In this document: in pieces, positions 43,744-54,001 of the stretch
How the letters are laid out: the number at the start of each line of letters is the position of its first letter
Numbering within the stretch: position 1 is the stretch's first letter
Origin: Planktothricoides raciborskii GIHE-MW2
Lineage (GTDB): Bacteria > Cyanobacteriota > Cyanobacteriia > Cyanobacteriales > Laspinemataceae
Direction of reading: 5' to 3'
Assembly: GCF_040564635.1 (NCBI RefSeq)
Contig: NZ_CP159837.1
Location: 2,483,001 to 2,547,000 of the forward strand
Length of the DNA: 64,000 nt
Position numbers and translations under genes: made by a program
The notes under the pieces: model-generated
The model's input: only the letters and a program-made list of their open reading frames with translations
What the model was told of the DNA's origin: nothing
Databases searched by the model: none

Positions 43744-44154
43744 CTAAGAATCTTCTTCGGGTTGTTCAAAGACGATACATTCTTTGGTTTGATTGATTGG
43801 ATCGAGATTAGCCTGACAGCGATCGACTAGAGGCAGGAGTTCATCTCGCAACCGTTGGAGAGAGAGAATTTTTGCTTCAATGTCCTGAACTTTTTGGTGA
43901 AGTCGTTCATACATTGCCTGACAGGTGAGCGATCGCCCATCTTTTAAAGTCAGAATTTCCTTAATTTCATCCAGAGTTAGACCGAAAGACTTGGCGCGAA
44001 CAATAAAACCCAGGCGTTCCACATCCTGCGGACTAAAAAGGCGATAACCCGCTTCTGTGCGTTGCGGGGAGGGAATCAAGCCAATTCGTTCATAAAAATA
44101 GACCGTTTGCGGATTAAGCCCCAAACGTTGGGAAACTTGACCAATTTGGAACAT
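43744..44154 (-). CDS. MerR-family metal-responsive regulator
   Basis: A 136-residue dimeric activator/repressor. The N-terminal wHTH is MFQIGQVSQRLGLNPQTVYFYERIGLI and the wing AGYRLFSPQDVERL. A coiled-coil dimer helix follows, with Cys78, Cys113 and Cys126. The first two are 35 residues apart, as in MerR (82, 117) and ZntR (79, 114), so a thiophilic metal or metalloid inducer is inferred. ATG 44154 gives the usual MerR start; an upstream ATG (44175) would add seven residues. It lies just upstream of the dyad promoter on the same strand. Confidence 0.85.
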   Translation of the reverse strand: MFQIGQVSQRLGLNPQTVYFYERIGLIPSPQRTEAGYRLFSPQDVERLGFIVRAKSFGLTLDEIKEILTLKDGRSLTCQAMYERLHQKVQDIEAKILSLQRLRDELLPLVDRCQANLDPINQTKECIVFEQPEEDS

Positions 44155-44426
44155 GGTTTTCTCTCGACCTTCCATACTGATTCCAGAAACCGGGTTTTTA
44201 GCAATTTACTGATATTTATATTTTCCGATATTTTTTTGATATATATTCGGCATCAATCAGATTTCTGGCAAATTGTTTGAAATCAATTATCTGCCTAAAA
44301 TGCCAGCATTACAATATTAATAGCAAAACTTTTTAGTCATAAAAGCGATCGCGATTCAGTTTTTGTCGGTTGGGCGATCACCACTCAACCCAACCGAAAT
44401 GAACAGGGTCATAAATTACCATGAAA

Positions 44427-45302
44427 CTAACGGAATAAGAATACCGGAATATTGCTAGTTTTCAAAATTTGGTCGGTAGTGCTGCCAATGACTAAATGGC
44501 GAATCCGATTATGGCCGTAAGCGCCCATGATTAATAGACTGATATTTTTTTCCCTAATATAGTTGGCGATCGCCTTTTCTGGTTCCCCCTCTAGCAAGTG
44601 AGCAACGGGGGCAAATTCCGCCTCTTGTAATAATTTTGCTGCTTGATTTAGTCGGTGCTTCATTATTGGGCGATCGAGCAAACTTTTCGCCACTGTCACC
44701 AGATGCAATTCTAATCCTTGAAACAAGGGAGATGCCTTGATAAATTCCAGCATTTTTTGGCCATTTTTACTGCCATCGTAGGCTAAAAGTAATCGTTCAA
44801 TTGGCTGATATTTTAGGGGAGTAACCAGGCAAGGTTTGCGGCTATTGCGAACAATTTTTTCTAGATTAGCCCCTAAATTACCCGATGCAAAACTAGCATT
44901 TTCACCGCGTTTCCCTAGGACAATTAAATCAAAGTCTTGCTCAAATTCATCTAAGCAATCTAATAAGAAACCTGTTTTATATATCGGGTTAATTCGGTTA
45001 ATTCCTTCGGCTTTCAGAGTCCGCAAAGCGGTTTGTAAAATCAATTTCGCTTGGTGGTGGGTGAATTTTGCTTTTTCATGTTCCAACTCAACCAAACAAT
45101 TTAGTAAATTTTCTGAAGCATCAATGCCAATACTGCGGCAAAAGTTTCCCTTAGAGACTACTTGTTGACTGTTAATATCGGTGACGCATAATACATCAAC
45201 TGCTGCCCCTTGTGCTTTTAGCCGGTTAGCTACATAAGCCCCATACCGATAGCTGGTTTCGGCAAAGGGCGATCCATCGGTGCAAATCAAAATAGTTTTC
45301 AT
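44427..45302 (-). CDS. Tandem universal stress protein (two UspA domains)
   Basis: A 291-residue protein with two UspA domains. The first begins MKTILICTDGSPFAETSYRY and the second IERLLLAYDGSKNGQKMLEF. The C-terminal domain has the ATP-binding pattern G-2x-G-9x-G-S/T: GAYGHNRIRHLVIGSTTDQI. The first domain lacks the clear pattern and may be regulatory. Cytoplasmic; stress role inferred. Confidence 0.9.
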   Translation of the reverse strand: MKTILICTDGSPFAETSYRYGAYVANRLKAQGAAVDVLCVTDINSQQVVSKGNFCRSIGIDASENLLNCLVELEHEKAKFTHHQAKLILQTALRTLKAEGINRINPIYKTGFLLDCLDEFEQDFDLIVLGKRGENASFASGNLGANLEKIVRNSRKPCLVTPLKYQPIERLLLAYDGSKNGQKMLEFIKASPLFQGLELHLVTVAKSLLDRPIMKHRLNQAAKLLQEAEFAPVAHLLEGEPEKAIANYIREKNISLLIMGAYGHNRIRHLVIGSTTDQILKTSNIPVFLFR

Positions 45303-45857
45303 TATTTTGGATTATTTGTCATAATTAGGGGATGGAGATTCGCTGAATGACTGTCTGTTCTCAGACTCAGAATCTTTGCATATTTCTTTTGTAGACAGCT
45401 AATTTATCGTACAATTAATCGCTCGTAGAATGTCGCCCTGGCTTGATTTAATCCCACCAGTTTTAGGGAAGATTCGCGTCTTCTGGGGCGATCGCGAATC
45501 GCCCCTACAGTAGCCTTGATGCCACCAGCGGACAAATGGGTGGCAAATTAGACTGAGAAACACTGGCGAACAGAGACATGATTAACTGTTGAGAATTGGT
45601 ACGGTGTTTAGATTTGGCAGGCTGAGAACGCCGATATAAACTATATCATAAAACCTACCTGTCCCCTGTATCCTATCCAAAGATCGGCAATTGTTGCTCC
45701 TGTTGTTTCCGAAAGTGGATGAAAAAGGTGACATCTCAGGTATAAACGGAAGGTAAGGTCATAAGAGGAAGATAGAGACAAAGATAGATCGAGAGATAGC
45801 GCACCACATAAGAATGCTTGACAATGGGCTTTATGGAGATCGCCCGCTAGATAAAAC
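45303..45857. other. Intergenic region downstream of tnpB
   Basis: About 550 bases with no supported gene. It contains GGGGCGATCGCGAATCGCCCC (inverted repeat near 45485), and the stretch just after the tnpB stop (45700-45857) is where an IS605-type right end and guide-RNA (omega RNA) sequence would be expected, since tnpB is read leftwards. I could not assign its boundaries. Confidence 0.4.
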
Positions 45858-47086
45858 TTACCCAAACTTACCCATCAAGTCTGAAAGCTTGATTTTTACT
45901 AAGCTTGAGTTGGTTTTACTTCCTGCTTCTACCAACGGAGTCGGCTCCAAATTGTCCACAGGCGTAGATTTGGCCGTAGCTCGACCTATTTTTTCAAGAT
46001 TTCTTGCGGCATTTAAATCTCGATCTATTTTGAGATGACAATGCTCGCAGTAAAATACTCTTTCTGATAACGGTAATGAGTCTTTAATTGCACCACAGTT
46101 TGAACAGGTTTTACTCGAAGGATAAAACCTGTCAACAATGATGAGTTGTGACCCATACAGTTCACTTTTATATTCCATCTGTCGCCGAAAGTCATAAAAC
46201 CCCATATCGGCAATTGATTTCGCCAGTTTATGATTCGCTAACATCCCTGATACATTTAAATCTTCTATCACATTGATTGCGTGGTTCTTGCATAAGTGTG
46301 ATGTCAACTTATGTAAAGTATCTTTTCTGATATTAGCGATTTTTCTATGAAGTTTTTGGACTGTAGGGGCGAACGGCCGTTCGCCCCTACATGCCCATTG
46401 GCTGATTTGAATACTTTTCGACTAAATTTTCTTTGAAGTCGTGTCAGTTTTTTCTCGTGTTTTCTATATGATTTTGTTCCTTTTACGATTTCTCCAGTGG
46501 ATAGGGTAGCAAGCACTTTTATCCCCAAATCTATCCCTACTACATCTTTTGTTTTCTCTGTGGGACTAACGGGAACATCGATTTTAAACGAAATAAACCA
46601 TCGGTCAGCCTCTCGACTAATCGTGACATTTTTGGGGTCGGGAACGACCGGCAGCCTTTCATAAGTTTTTAGACAGCCGATAACTGGTACTTTCAGTTTA
46701 TTTGATGATAAAATTTTAATTCTCCCATCCAAGGTAAAGCTGTCTTGTCTACCTTTTTTCTTAAACCTAGGTCGGGCTTTCTTTTTTTTAAAGCAATCTT
46801 GCCACCCTTGGGCGAGATTCCTTAAAGCGTACTGAGGAGCACATTTGGAAACTTCATAGTACCAAGGATTCTCTGGTTTTACCAGCTTATTTAACCATTT
46901 ATGTAAGTCAATGGCTGTAGGAAATTTGATTTTTTCTTCGGGGCTACAATGAGTATTATGAGATAAAATCCCTAAACACAAACCATGACCCCAATTGTAG
47001 GCATGGCGAGCTACTCCTGCATGGCGAGCAAGTTGTTGCTGTTGGGTTTGATTGATTTTAAGTTGTGTTTTAAACCCTAATAACAT
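45858..47086 (-). pseudogene. tnpB: tnpB (IS605-type RNA-guided nuclease), split by a palindrome insertion
   Basis: Two consecutive frames (46304-47086 and 45858-46307, minus) together give a full TnpB: MLLGFKTQLKINQTQQQQ start, RuvC-I Asp in VGIDLGIKVLATLS, RuvC-II Glu in IEDLNVSGM, zinc ribbon CSNCGAIKD ... CEHCH, RuvC-III Asp in DRDLNAARN. The break coincides with the 30-bp palindrome at 46362-46391 and a frameshift (end SLISEKILYIS instead of RKIANIRKDTLHKL). All catalytic residues are still present. No tnpA is adjacent. Probably inactive unless frames are joined. Confidence 0.85.
46362..46391. repeat. 30-bp palindrome inserted in tnpB
   Basis: The left half TGTAGGGGCGAACGG is followed by its reverse complement. 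The same palindrome type, with GAATGGCCATTC centre, occurs at 57047-57074 and in part near 41620. These dispersed cyanobacterial palindromes insert into non-essential sequence; here it disrupts tnpB between its RuvC-I and RuvC-II motifs. Confidence 0.9.
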
Positions 47087-47462
47087 GGAGTCATAATTCC
47101 GACGCGCTTAACCAGATCCAATCTTACCACAACTAATGACCAGATTGAGCATTCAGTTTCTAAAAATATTGCTCGATGCTCTGGAAATTTCTGACGATTT
47201 GAGTAAGTTTGGGTAAGATTGGGTAAGTTTTCGGCTTCTGTAGTTAACCCTCTCAATACTCAAAGCGATTGGAGTAGCGCTTCGGGGCTTCCCTTGAAGA
47301 ACGCTTTTTTCTCCGTCAGGAAGCGAGTTGACTAGATCGCCCACTTGGGAGTATGATTATTCAATACTTAGTAATCACTTAGTCGTCAACCTAAAATAGA
47401 CTCTTAGGTCTTAAGCATAAATTAGCAATACTAAAACAATATTAACAATAGTTGAAAGATTG
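47087..47462. other. Intergenic region upstream of tnpB and methyltransferase
   Basis: About 375 bases, no gene. GTAAGTTTGGGTAAG (about 47203-47217) is the inverted copy of CTTACCCAAACTTAC at the tnpB 3' end (about 45858-45872), so the two flank the tnpB region in opposite orientation; this might mark the ends of the former element. Promoters for the rightward methyltransferase must be here. Confidence 0.45.
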
Positions 47463-48395
47463 ATGTGCCAACAATTGTCTTTAATCGACTGTATAGTTGC
47501 AGGGAATAAACTAGAAATTACTCCAAAAGTTAGAGGATTTCAGCTTCACTTTAGTCATCCTAATGGACAACTTTATCAAGGCGACTCAATTGACTGGTTG
47601 AGTTCCCTTGATTCTGAATCTGTAGACTTAATTTTTGCCGATCCTCCGTATAATATCAAAAAGGCAGAATGGGATAATTTTGCCAGTCAAGAAAAGTATA
47701 TTGATTGGTCAATGCAATGGATTTCACAAGCCGCCCGAATTTTAAAACCTCATGGAACTATGTATGTCTGTGGTTTTTCGGAAATTTTGGCAGACATAAA
47801 ACATCCAGCGATGAATTTTTTTAAATCTTGTCGTTGGTTAGTCTGGCATTATAAAAATAAAGCTAATCTGGGTAACGACTGGGGGCGATCGCATGAAAGT
47901 TTACTCCACCTGAGAAAAACTAAAAAAGTGCAACTAAACATAGATGAGATTCGGATTCCCTATGGAGAACATACTCTGAAGTATCCAGTGCATCCACAAG
48001 CTAAAACCAGTCAATATGGGCAAGGAACAAAGCGGAAAAATTTATGGACTCCTCATCCAAAAGGGGCAAAGCCCAAAGATGTCATTGAGGTTCCTACAAC
48101 CTGTAATGGAATGGGTGAATCAACCCCTCATCCGACGCAAAAACCCGAGGAACTGGTCAGAAAATTTGTCCTGGCTTCTTCTCATAAGGGTGATACTGTG
48201 CTAGATCCTTTTTCGGGTTCTGGAACAACTTTAGTAGTTGCAGAGCAATTAAATCGCAAATGGCTCGGTTGCGAGCTTGATGAAAAATACAATGAATTGG
48301 CGATCGATAGACTAAATCATGTCAAAAGAATGACTGTAGAAGATTGGATTCAGTTCGATCGCAAAGTAGCTGAACGTCGGGAGAAAATTCGATGA
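47463..48395 (+). CDS. DNA (N6-adenine or N4-cytosine) methyltransferase, type II R-M
   Basis: A 310-residue beta-class methyltransferase: catalytic motif IV in LIFADPPYNIKKAEWDNF comes before the SAM-binding motif I in VLDPFSGSGTTLVVAEQL, the beta-class order. HPTQKPEELVRKFVLAS is conserved in the group. The ATG at 47463 is chosen after TTG 47460. The stop overlaps the start of the next gene (ATGA, 48392-48395), so it is coupled to the putative endonuclease. Methylates the cognate site; recognition sequence not deducible. Confidence 0.92.
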   Translation: MCQQLSLIDCIVAGNKLEITPKVRGFQLHFSHPNGQLYQGDSIDWLSSLDSESVDLIFADPPYNIKKAEWDNFASQEKYIDWSMQWISQAARILKPHGTMYVCGFSEILADIKHPAMNFFKSCRWLVWHYKNKANLGNDWGRSHESLLHLRKTKKVQLNIDEIRIPYGEHTLKYPVHPQAKTSQYGQGTKRKNLWTPHPKGAKPKDVIEVPTTCNGMGESTPHPTQKPEELVRKFVLASSHKGDTVLDPFSGSGTTLVVAEQLNRKWLGCELDEKYNELAIDRLNHVKRMTVEDWIQFDRKVAERREKIR

Positions 48396-49297
48396 ATATA
48401 ATGGACATAGTAGAGTGGGTTATTGACAAAGAAAACTTTTGTAAAATTGAAGATTACATAGACTTTACAAAAGATTACTTAGAGTTTGTTAAAGAAGGGT
48501 TACAGGCTGTGATTGTTTCTCAAAACGAAAATCACTACGAATTTTATCAGTATGATCGTCAGGCTGATTTTAGAATTACTCGTCCGTTGAACTCTTCCTT
48601 AATGTATAGTGCTAATGAAGAATCAGAAATTAATGAGTTTTTGGAAATCATAAAAAATATCAGGGATATCCCAAAAAATGACTTTTACAGACGCAAAGTT
48701 ATCATTCGTTCAATTTACACATTTCAACAATGTATTGGAGCGGCACTTGATGCACTTCCGGTAGGCCAGTCTAATAGAGCCAGGAAAATTAATGGTGATT
48801 TATTTGAGAGATTAATTCAACTCTTAATAAAAAGAGTTGGGGTTCATTGTCGCACGGGAACCATCCAAGTTCCTGTTAAAATTGATGGTCAAACAGTATT
48901 TAATATGCAATACCAGCACGATCTACTGATTAACGCTCTGGAAAATCCCCAGGAATTAAGAGCGATTGGTTCAGTAAAAACCTCTAGCAAAGATCGGATT
49001 GGTAAGATATTTGTAGATAAATTACTTTATTCTAAACTAACAGGTACATCTCTACCTCATATTGCTATTTTTCTGAATGATGTTCAAAGAAAAAAAACTT
49101 CTGAAGAAAATGAATATGGGATAAATTCTACTTTTTTATCTGGGCATTTCAAAGGTTACACCGTTAACTTAAACCCTTTAGATGGGGTTTACTACTGTGA
49201 TATTAGACCTAATATGCAAACAGAACCAATACTCAAAGAACATATTAAAACAATCGATCACTTTTTTTGCTCCGATCTTTGGTTGTTAGTTCAATAG
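48392..49297 (+). CDS. Putative type II restriction endonuclease
   Basis: A 301-residue protein of unrecognised family coupled to the methyltransferase by a 4-base overlap. A PD-(D/E)XK-like core is plausible: KINGDLFERLIQLLIKRVGV precedes YQHDLLINALENPQELRAIG and SVKTSSKDRIGKIFVDK, in which Asp and Lys could be active-site residues, with Ser in place of the usual Glu. The gene position strongly suggests the cutting partner. No close named enzyme was recognised. Confidence 0.75.
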   Translation: MNIMDIVEWVIDKENFCKIEDYIDFTKDYLEFVKEGLQAVIVSQNENHYEFYQYDRQADFRITRPLNSSLMYSANEESEINEFLEIIKNIRDIPKNDFYRRKVIIRSIYTFQQCIGAALDALPVGQSNRARKINGDLFERLIQLLIKRVGVHCRTGTIQVPVKIDGQTVFNMQYQHDLLINALENPQELRAIGSVKTSSKDRIGKIFVDKLLYSKLTGTSLPHIAIFLNDVQRKKTSEENEYGINSTFLSGHFKGYTVNLNPLDGVYYCDIRPNMQTEPILKEHIKTIDHFFCSDLWLLVQ

Positions 49298-49373
49298 AGC
49301 CAAACCATTCGCTAACATTGAGTAGGAATAGCAATATTTACTCAGAGGAACAAGAAGAATAAAAATAACAATA

Positions 49374-49406
49374 AAAAACCCGGTTTCTTGAAGAAACCGG
49401 GTTTTT
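49374..49406. terminator. Bidirectional terminator made of two back-to-back palindrome halves
   Basis: A 16-bp perfect stem: AAAAACCCGGTTTCTT (49374-49389), centre G, AAGAAACCGGGTTTTT (49391-49406). It ends in T5 on either strand. It lies between the convergent restriction endonuclease and gcvP genes, so it should end both transcripts. The core is the same palindrome found in the arrays. Confidence 0.85.
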
Positions 49407-49430
49407 CTCGATAATAAACTGGGTTTCTAT

Positions 49431-52364
49431 CTATTCAGAATAGGCGTCCATTGGTACGCAAGAACAGACAAAGTTGCGATCGCCAAAAGCATTATCAATC
49501 CGACCCACGGACGGCCAGAACTTATGGTCTTTAGTCCAAGGGGCGGGATAAGCAGCGGCTTCCCGGCTATAGGGATGATTCCATTCACTGACCATCAATG
49601 ATTCCGCCGTATGGGGGGCATTTTTCAGGGAGTTATCGGCAGCATCCATTTCCCCGGCTTCAATGGCGGCAATTTCTCCACGAATGGCAATCATGGCATC
49701 ACAAAAGCGATCTAATTCTTCCTTAGATTCACTTTCGGTCGGTTCCACCATCATGGTTCCGCCAACAGGCCAAGAGACGGTGGGGGCATGAAACCCATAA
49801 TCCATCAGCCGTTTAGCGATATCATCTACTTCAATATCCGCAGTTTTCTTCACCCCGCGCAAATCTAAGATACATTCGTGGGCGACTAAGCCATTTTTGC
49901 CTTTATATAAAACGGGATAATGCGCCTCTAAACGACGGGCGATATAGTTGGCATTGAGGATGGCTACTTTGGTGGCTTCGGTTAAGCCATCAGCGCCCAT
50001 CATGGCGATATACATCCAAGAAATTGGCAGAATGCTGGCACTGCCCCAGGGGGCGGCGGAAATTGCCCCAATGCTTTCTTTGCCGCCTAAGTCCACTACG
50101 GAATGACCGGGCAAAAATGGCACTAAATGAGACATGACCCCAATCGGTCCCATCCCTGGGCCGCCGCCACCGTGAGGAATACAGAAGGTTTTGTGTAAGT
50201 TGAGGTGGCAAACATCGGCGCCAATGTCTCCGGGACGGCATAGACCCACTTGGGCGTTCATGTTGGCCCCGTCCATATATACTTGACCGCCGTGGCTATG
50301 GATAATTTCGCAGATGTCTTTAATCTGTTCTTCAAAGACTCCGTGGGTGGAGGGATATGTCACCATGAGGGCCGAAAGGGTTTGGCTGTATTTTTCGGCT
50401 TTGGCTGTTAAGTCGTCAATATCTATGTTGCCATCTTTGTCGCAAGCCACGGGGACGACGGTCATGCCGCACATCACTGCGCTGGCTGGGTTGGTGCCAT
50501 GGGCGGAGGTGGGAATTAAGCAAACAGTGCGATCGCTTTCTCCCCGTTGTTGGTGATACTGGCGAATCACCTGTAAACCGGCATATTCCCCTTGAGAACC
50601 GGCATTCGGCTGCAAGGAAATGCCATCAAAGCCGGTGATTTCCGCTAACCATTCTTCCAGTTGTTGGAACATGATTTGATAGCCTTGGGTTTGCGATCGC
50701 GGCGCAAAGGGGTGTAACTTGCCAAATTCTGGCCAAGTCACCGGCACCATTTCCGCTGTAGCGTTCAGTTTCATGGTGCAAGACCCTAAAGGAATCATCG
50801 AACTGTTGAGGGACAAATCTTTGGTTTCCAGGCGATGAATATAACGCAACATCTCGGTTTCCGAGTGATAGCGGTTAAACACCGGATCGGTTAAATATTG
50901 GCTTTGACGGGCAAAGGGGGCAGCAAATTGCACCTTCACTGACCCTTGCAGTTCTTCCAGGGTGAAAGGTAATTCTTCACTTTCGGCAAAAATTTGCCAT
51001 AAGTTGAGCAAGTCGGCGGCGGTAGTGCATTCATCTAAACTAATGCCCACGGAAGTTTCATCAAAGAACCGCAGGTTAATTTGTCGAAATCTTGCCGCTT
51101 CTTTAATTTTGGATAAGTTGCCTTCTGGACAGTTTACCCGCAAAGTATCAAAGAACGGTTCCGAGGCGATCTCATATCCCAACCGCTGCAAACCTTCCGC
51201 CAACAAAACCGTCATCGTATGGACATTTTGGGCAATCCGCTTCAGTCCTGCGGGGCCATGATACACCGCATACATAGAAGCCATCACCGCCAGCAAAACT
51301 TGGGCGGTACAAATATTACTGGTAGCTTTATCCCGGCGGATATGTTGTTCGCGGGTTTGCAGGGCCAACCGTAAAGCAGGCTTACCTTGAGCATCTTTAG
51401 AAACCCCCACAATGCGACCGGGAATTTGCCGTTTATAGGCGTCCCGCGTGGCAAAATAGGCGGCATGGGGGCCACCATACCCCATCGGCACCCCAAAGCG
51501 TTGGGTATTGCCCACTGCAATATCCGCGCCAAATTCCCCAGGAGGCGTAAGTAGGCACAAGCTTAATAAATCCGCAGCCACAGTCACCAAAGCTTTGGCA
51601 TCATGGGCTTTGGCTACAATGTCCCGATAATCATAAATGGCGCCATCGGTGGCTGGATATTGTAATAACACCCCAAACACCGAGTCATCAAAGGTAAATG
51701 TATCGTGATGACCCACTACCACATTAATTCCCAGGGGAATGGCACGAGTTTGCACCACTTCAATGGTTTGGGGATGGCAGTCCTGGGAGACTAAAAAGGT
51801 GTGGGCGGCTTTCTTTTTACATAGACCATAACTCATGGTCATGGCTTCTGCTGCCGCCGTGCCTTCATCCAGGAGGGAAGCATTGGCAATTTCCAAGCCG
51901 GTGAGGTCGATGATCGTGGTCTGGAAATTGAGCAAGGCTTCGAGGCGCCCCTGGGCAATTTCCGCTTGATAGGGAGTGTAAGCGGTGTACCAGCCTGGGT
52001 TTTCCAGGATATTCCGTTGAATCACTGGCGGGGTGATGCAGTCATGGTAGCCCATGCCAATAAATGAGCGGAATACCTGATTTTTACTGGATATTTCTTT
52101 TAAGTGAGCTAATGCGCTGGATTCGCTGCCAGCTTCGGGTAACTTAAGAGATTTTTGTAGCCGGATGACCTGGGGGACGGCGCGATCGATCAGTTCATCC
52201 AAACTGGCAAATCCCAGGAAATCTAGCATGGATTTAATGGCCGCTGCATTGGGGCCAATGTGCCGTTTGGCAAAGCTATCAAAGGCTTCAGCGACTAATT
52301 CGGCGCGATCGCTGCTAGAAGAGTTGAGGGTTTGATCCACAGGGGGTTGTAAAGTTGTTGGCAT
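49431..52364 (-). CDS. gcvP: Glycine dehydrogenase (decarboxylating), P-protein
   Basis: A 977-residue pyridoxal-phosphate enzyme, first step of the glycine cleavage system in photorespiration and C1 metabolism. N-terminal half: [41 protein letters not shown]-terminal half: [20 protein letters not shown] carrying the PLP-lysine (about residue 725-735), then GPIGVMSHL. Full length for a monofunctional homodimeric P-protein. Upstream region (52365-52738) may hold its control; I could not recognise a glycine riboswitch. Confidence 0.96.
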   Translation of the reverse strand: MPTTLQPPVDQTLNSSSSDRAELVAEAFDSFAKRHIGPNAAAIKSMLDFLGFASLDELIDRAVPQVIRLQKSLKLPEAGSESSALAHLKEISSKNQVFRSFIGMGYHDCITPPVIQRNILENPGWYTAYTPYQAEIAQGRLEALLNFQTTIIDLTGLEIANASLLDEGTAAAEAMTMSYGLCKKKAAHTFLVSQDCHPQTIEVVQTRAIPLGINVVVGHHDTFTFDDSVFGVLLQYPATDGAIYDYRDIVAKAHDAKALVTVAADLLSLCLLTPPGEFGADIAVGNTQRFGVPMGYGGPHAAYFATRDAYKRQIPGRIVGVSKDAQGKPALRLALQTREQHIRRDKATSNICTAQVLLAVMASMYAVYHGPAGLKRIAQNVHTMTVLLAEGLQRLGYEIASEPFFDTLRVNCPEGNLSKIKEAARFRQINLRFFDETSVGISLDECTTAADLLNLWQIFAESEELPFTLEELQGSVKVQFAAPFARQSQYLTDPVFNRYHSETEMLRYIHRLETKDLSLNSSMIPLGSCTMKLNATAEMVPVTWPEFGKLHPFAPRSQTQGYQIMFQQLEEWLAEITGFDGISLQPNAGSQGEYAGLQVIRQYHQQRGESDRTVCLIPTSAHGTNPASAVMCGMTVVPVACDKDGNIDIDDLTAKAEKYSQTLSALMVTYPSTHGVFEEQIKDICEIIHSHGGQVYMDGANMNAQVGLCRPGDIGADVCHLNLHKTFCIPHGGGGPGMGPIGVMSHLVPFLPGHSVVDLGGKESIGAISAAPWGSASILPISWMYIAMMGADGLTEATKVAILNANYIARRLEAHYPVLYKGKNGLVAHECILDLRGVKKTADIEVDDIAKRLMDYGFHAPTVSWPVGGTMMVEPTESESKEELDRFCDAMIAIRGEIAAIEAGEMDAADNSLKNAPHTAESLMVSEWNHPYSREAAAYPAPWTKDHKFWPSVGRIDNAFGDRNFVCSCVPMDAYSE

Positions 52365-52738
52365 TTTAGCGATTCAGTAGGTTGGTTTAGCAGGGTTCTT
52401 GAATTATCAGTCACTTAAGTGAATAAAATGCATTGCATTTTTGTGAGATAAGGGGAGAGATTGTCACCGTCAATGGACAGGCGATCGCCTTTGGACTGAT
52501 TTGGGACTTAAGCACCTAGGCAATCAGGGGACGGGGGGATTGCCCATACCTCAATTTACCCAGTTTTACATATCTCTTTATTTTGTAACAATTCTTGACC
52601 AGATGAGTGGGGCAATATCCCAAGCGGCTTTCGTGATCGCGATCGGTGGTGACAATTTTTTATGTTGAAAAGAGATGTTTCATGGGTGATAAGCTTTTGG
52701 ATGACATATAATCAATCTCTGTCAGAAGAGGCAAAAAA
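52365..52738. other. Divergent intergenic region
   Basis: About 375 bases between gcvP and the LamG protein gene, containing promoters for both. A small GAATAAAATGCATTGCATTTTTG inverted tract (TGCATTGCA-like near 52430) and a HIP1 core are visible. A glycine riboswitch was looked for and not found. Confidence 0.4.
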
Positions 52739-53806
52739 ATGACCCAACCTAAGCATTACTGGGGATTCGACGAGACTGACGGTGTTGCCAAAGACACTAC
52801 AGGCAACGCCAACGGCACCTTAACTAACGCCATCCGTGTTCCTAACGGTCGTGTCAGCGGCGGCGGAGTGGTTCAGATCAATGGTTCCAACAATTCATTT
52901 GTCAGCTTTGGTGGTGGTGTCGGTCAGTTTGGCACCAGCAACTTTACGGTGGCGCTGTGGTTGAAAACTACTGAACAGCATCGGTATTTTGATTTAGTCG
53001 GAAATCGCACAGCGGGCTCCCACGGGAATTTCTTCTGCCTGCGGATGACCGGCAAACATGAATCTGCACCTGCCGGTCGGGTATCTGCGGAAGTCGATCA
53101 AGATGGCAATGGCGCAAATTATATCGGGGTCGAAGCCAGCACCACCGGGTTAAACGATGGCAATTGGCATCATGTGGCGGCAGTTCGCCAAGGCACATCC
53201 CTGAAACTATATATTGACGGCAAATTGTCTGGTCAAGGAACATCGGGTGGTGTTGCTAATATCGCTAATGGCAACTCATTCAAACTCGGTCAGTCATATA
53301 TGGGCGAAAGCAAGTTCGCGCCGAATGCCCAATATGATGATCTGTGCGTTTACGATGTGGCCTTATCAGACCAGGAAATATCCAATTTGTTCACGAATGG
53401 ACCGATTCCGCCAACGGGGGTACAGATTAAAAGTCTCGCTAATGGTGCGGTGTTGGATGTTGCCGGTGGTCAAACCAATCCCCAAACCAATATTTTGGTA
53501 TATGCCAGTAATGGTGGGGACGGCCAAAAATGGGAGATTCAAGCCAATGGCGTGATTAAGAGCAAGTTGGGTAATTATGCTCTGGATATGAAGGATATTC
53601 CCAACTTTGAATGGGCAAAAGAATTAGTGCTTAATCCGATCAATGGTAGCCCCACCCAGCAATGGACAATTGGCGCCGATGGCACGATTAAAAATAAGAG
53701 CAATGGTTTTGCGATCGCCCTCTATGATACCGGCACCTATCAGGTTGCCCTGGTTTGGTATTTGGGTGCTCCTGCCAAACCTTATGAAACATGGCAAGTG
53801 GTTTAA
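52739..53806 (+). CDS. LamG-like and ricin-type lectin protein
   Basis: A 355-residue protein. N-terminal LamG/concanavalin-like jellyroll (about 5-220): HYWGFDETDG, FTVALWLKTTEQ, GNWHHVAAVRQGTSLKLYIDG, YDDLCVYDVALSDQEISNLF. C-terminal ricin-type beta-trefoil (about 225-350): GAVLDVAGGQTNPQTNILVY, DGQKWEIQANGVIKSK, SPTQQWTIGADGTIKNK. No signal peptide is seen at ATG 52739, although related proteins are often exported; ribosome-binding GAAGAGGC precedes the start. Inferred to bind carbohydrate. Confidence 0.85.
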   Translation: MTQPKHYWGFDETDGVAKDTTGNANGTLTNAIRVPNGRVSGGGVVQINGSNNSFVSFGGGVGQFGTSNFTVALWLKTTEQHRYFDLVGNRTAGSHGNFFCLRMTGKHESAPAGRVSAEVDQDGNGANYIGVEASTTGLNDGNWHHVAAVRQGTSLKLYIDGKLSGQGTSGGVANIANGNSFKLGQSYMGESKFAPNAQYDDLCVYDVALSDQEISNLFTNGPIPPTGVQIKSLANGAVLDVAGGQTNPQTNILVYASNGGDGQKWEIQANGVIKSKLGNYALDMKDIPNFEWAKELVLNPINGSPTQQWTIGADGTIKNKSNGFAIALYDTGTYQVALVWYLGAPAKPYETWQVV

Positions 53807-54001
53807 ATCTGCTTTATAGAAGGGTTACGGTATAACTAATCAGATTCAGGTTTGATGGCGCTTTACTTTTTGGGGAAAGCGCCATTTTTACCGAGGAAGC
53901 GATCGCGGTTGAGGTGGTGAGATGCGATCAAGATGGGATAAAATTAACTAAATCTAATGAATCAACGTGAATATTAGACTTACCGTAGTGAGGAAAAAAT
54001 C

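Noticed and set aside
45641-45865. 74-residue minus-strand frame downstream of tnpB
   Set aside because: Contains Ser/Leu/Tyr low-complexity sequence and no start signal; region better explained as element end.
52365-52738. Glycine riboswitch upstream of gcvP
   Set aside because: Scanned for the conserved glycine aptamer core on the minus strand; nothing matched by eye.
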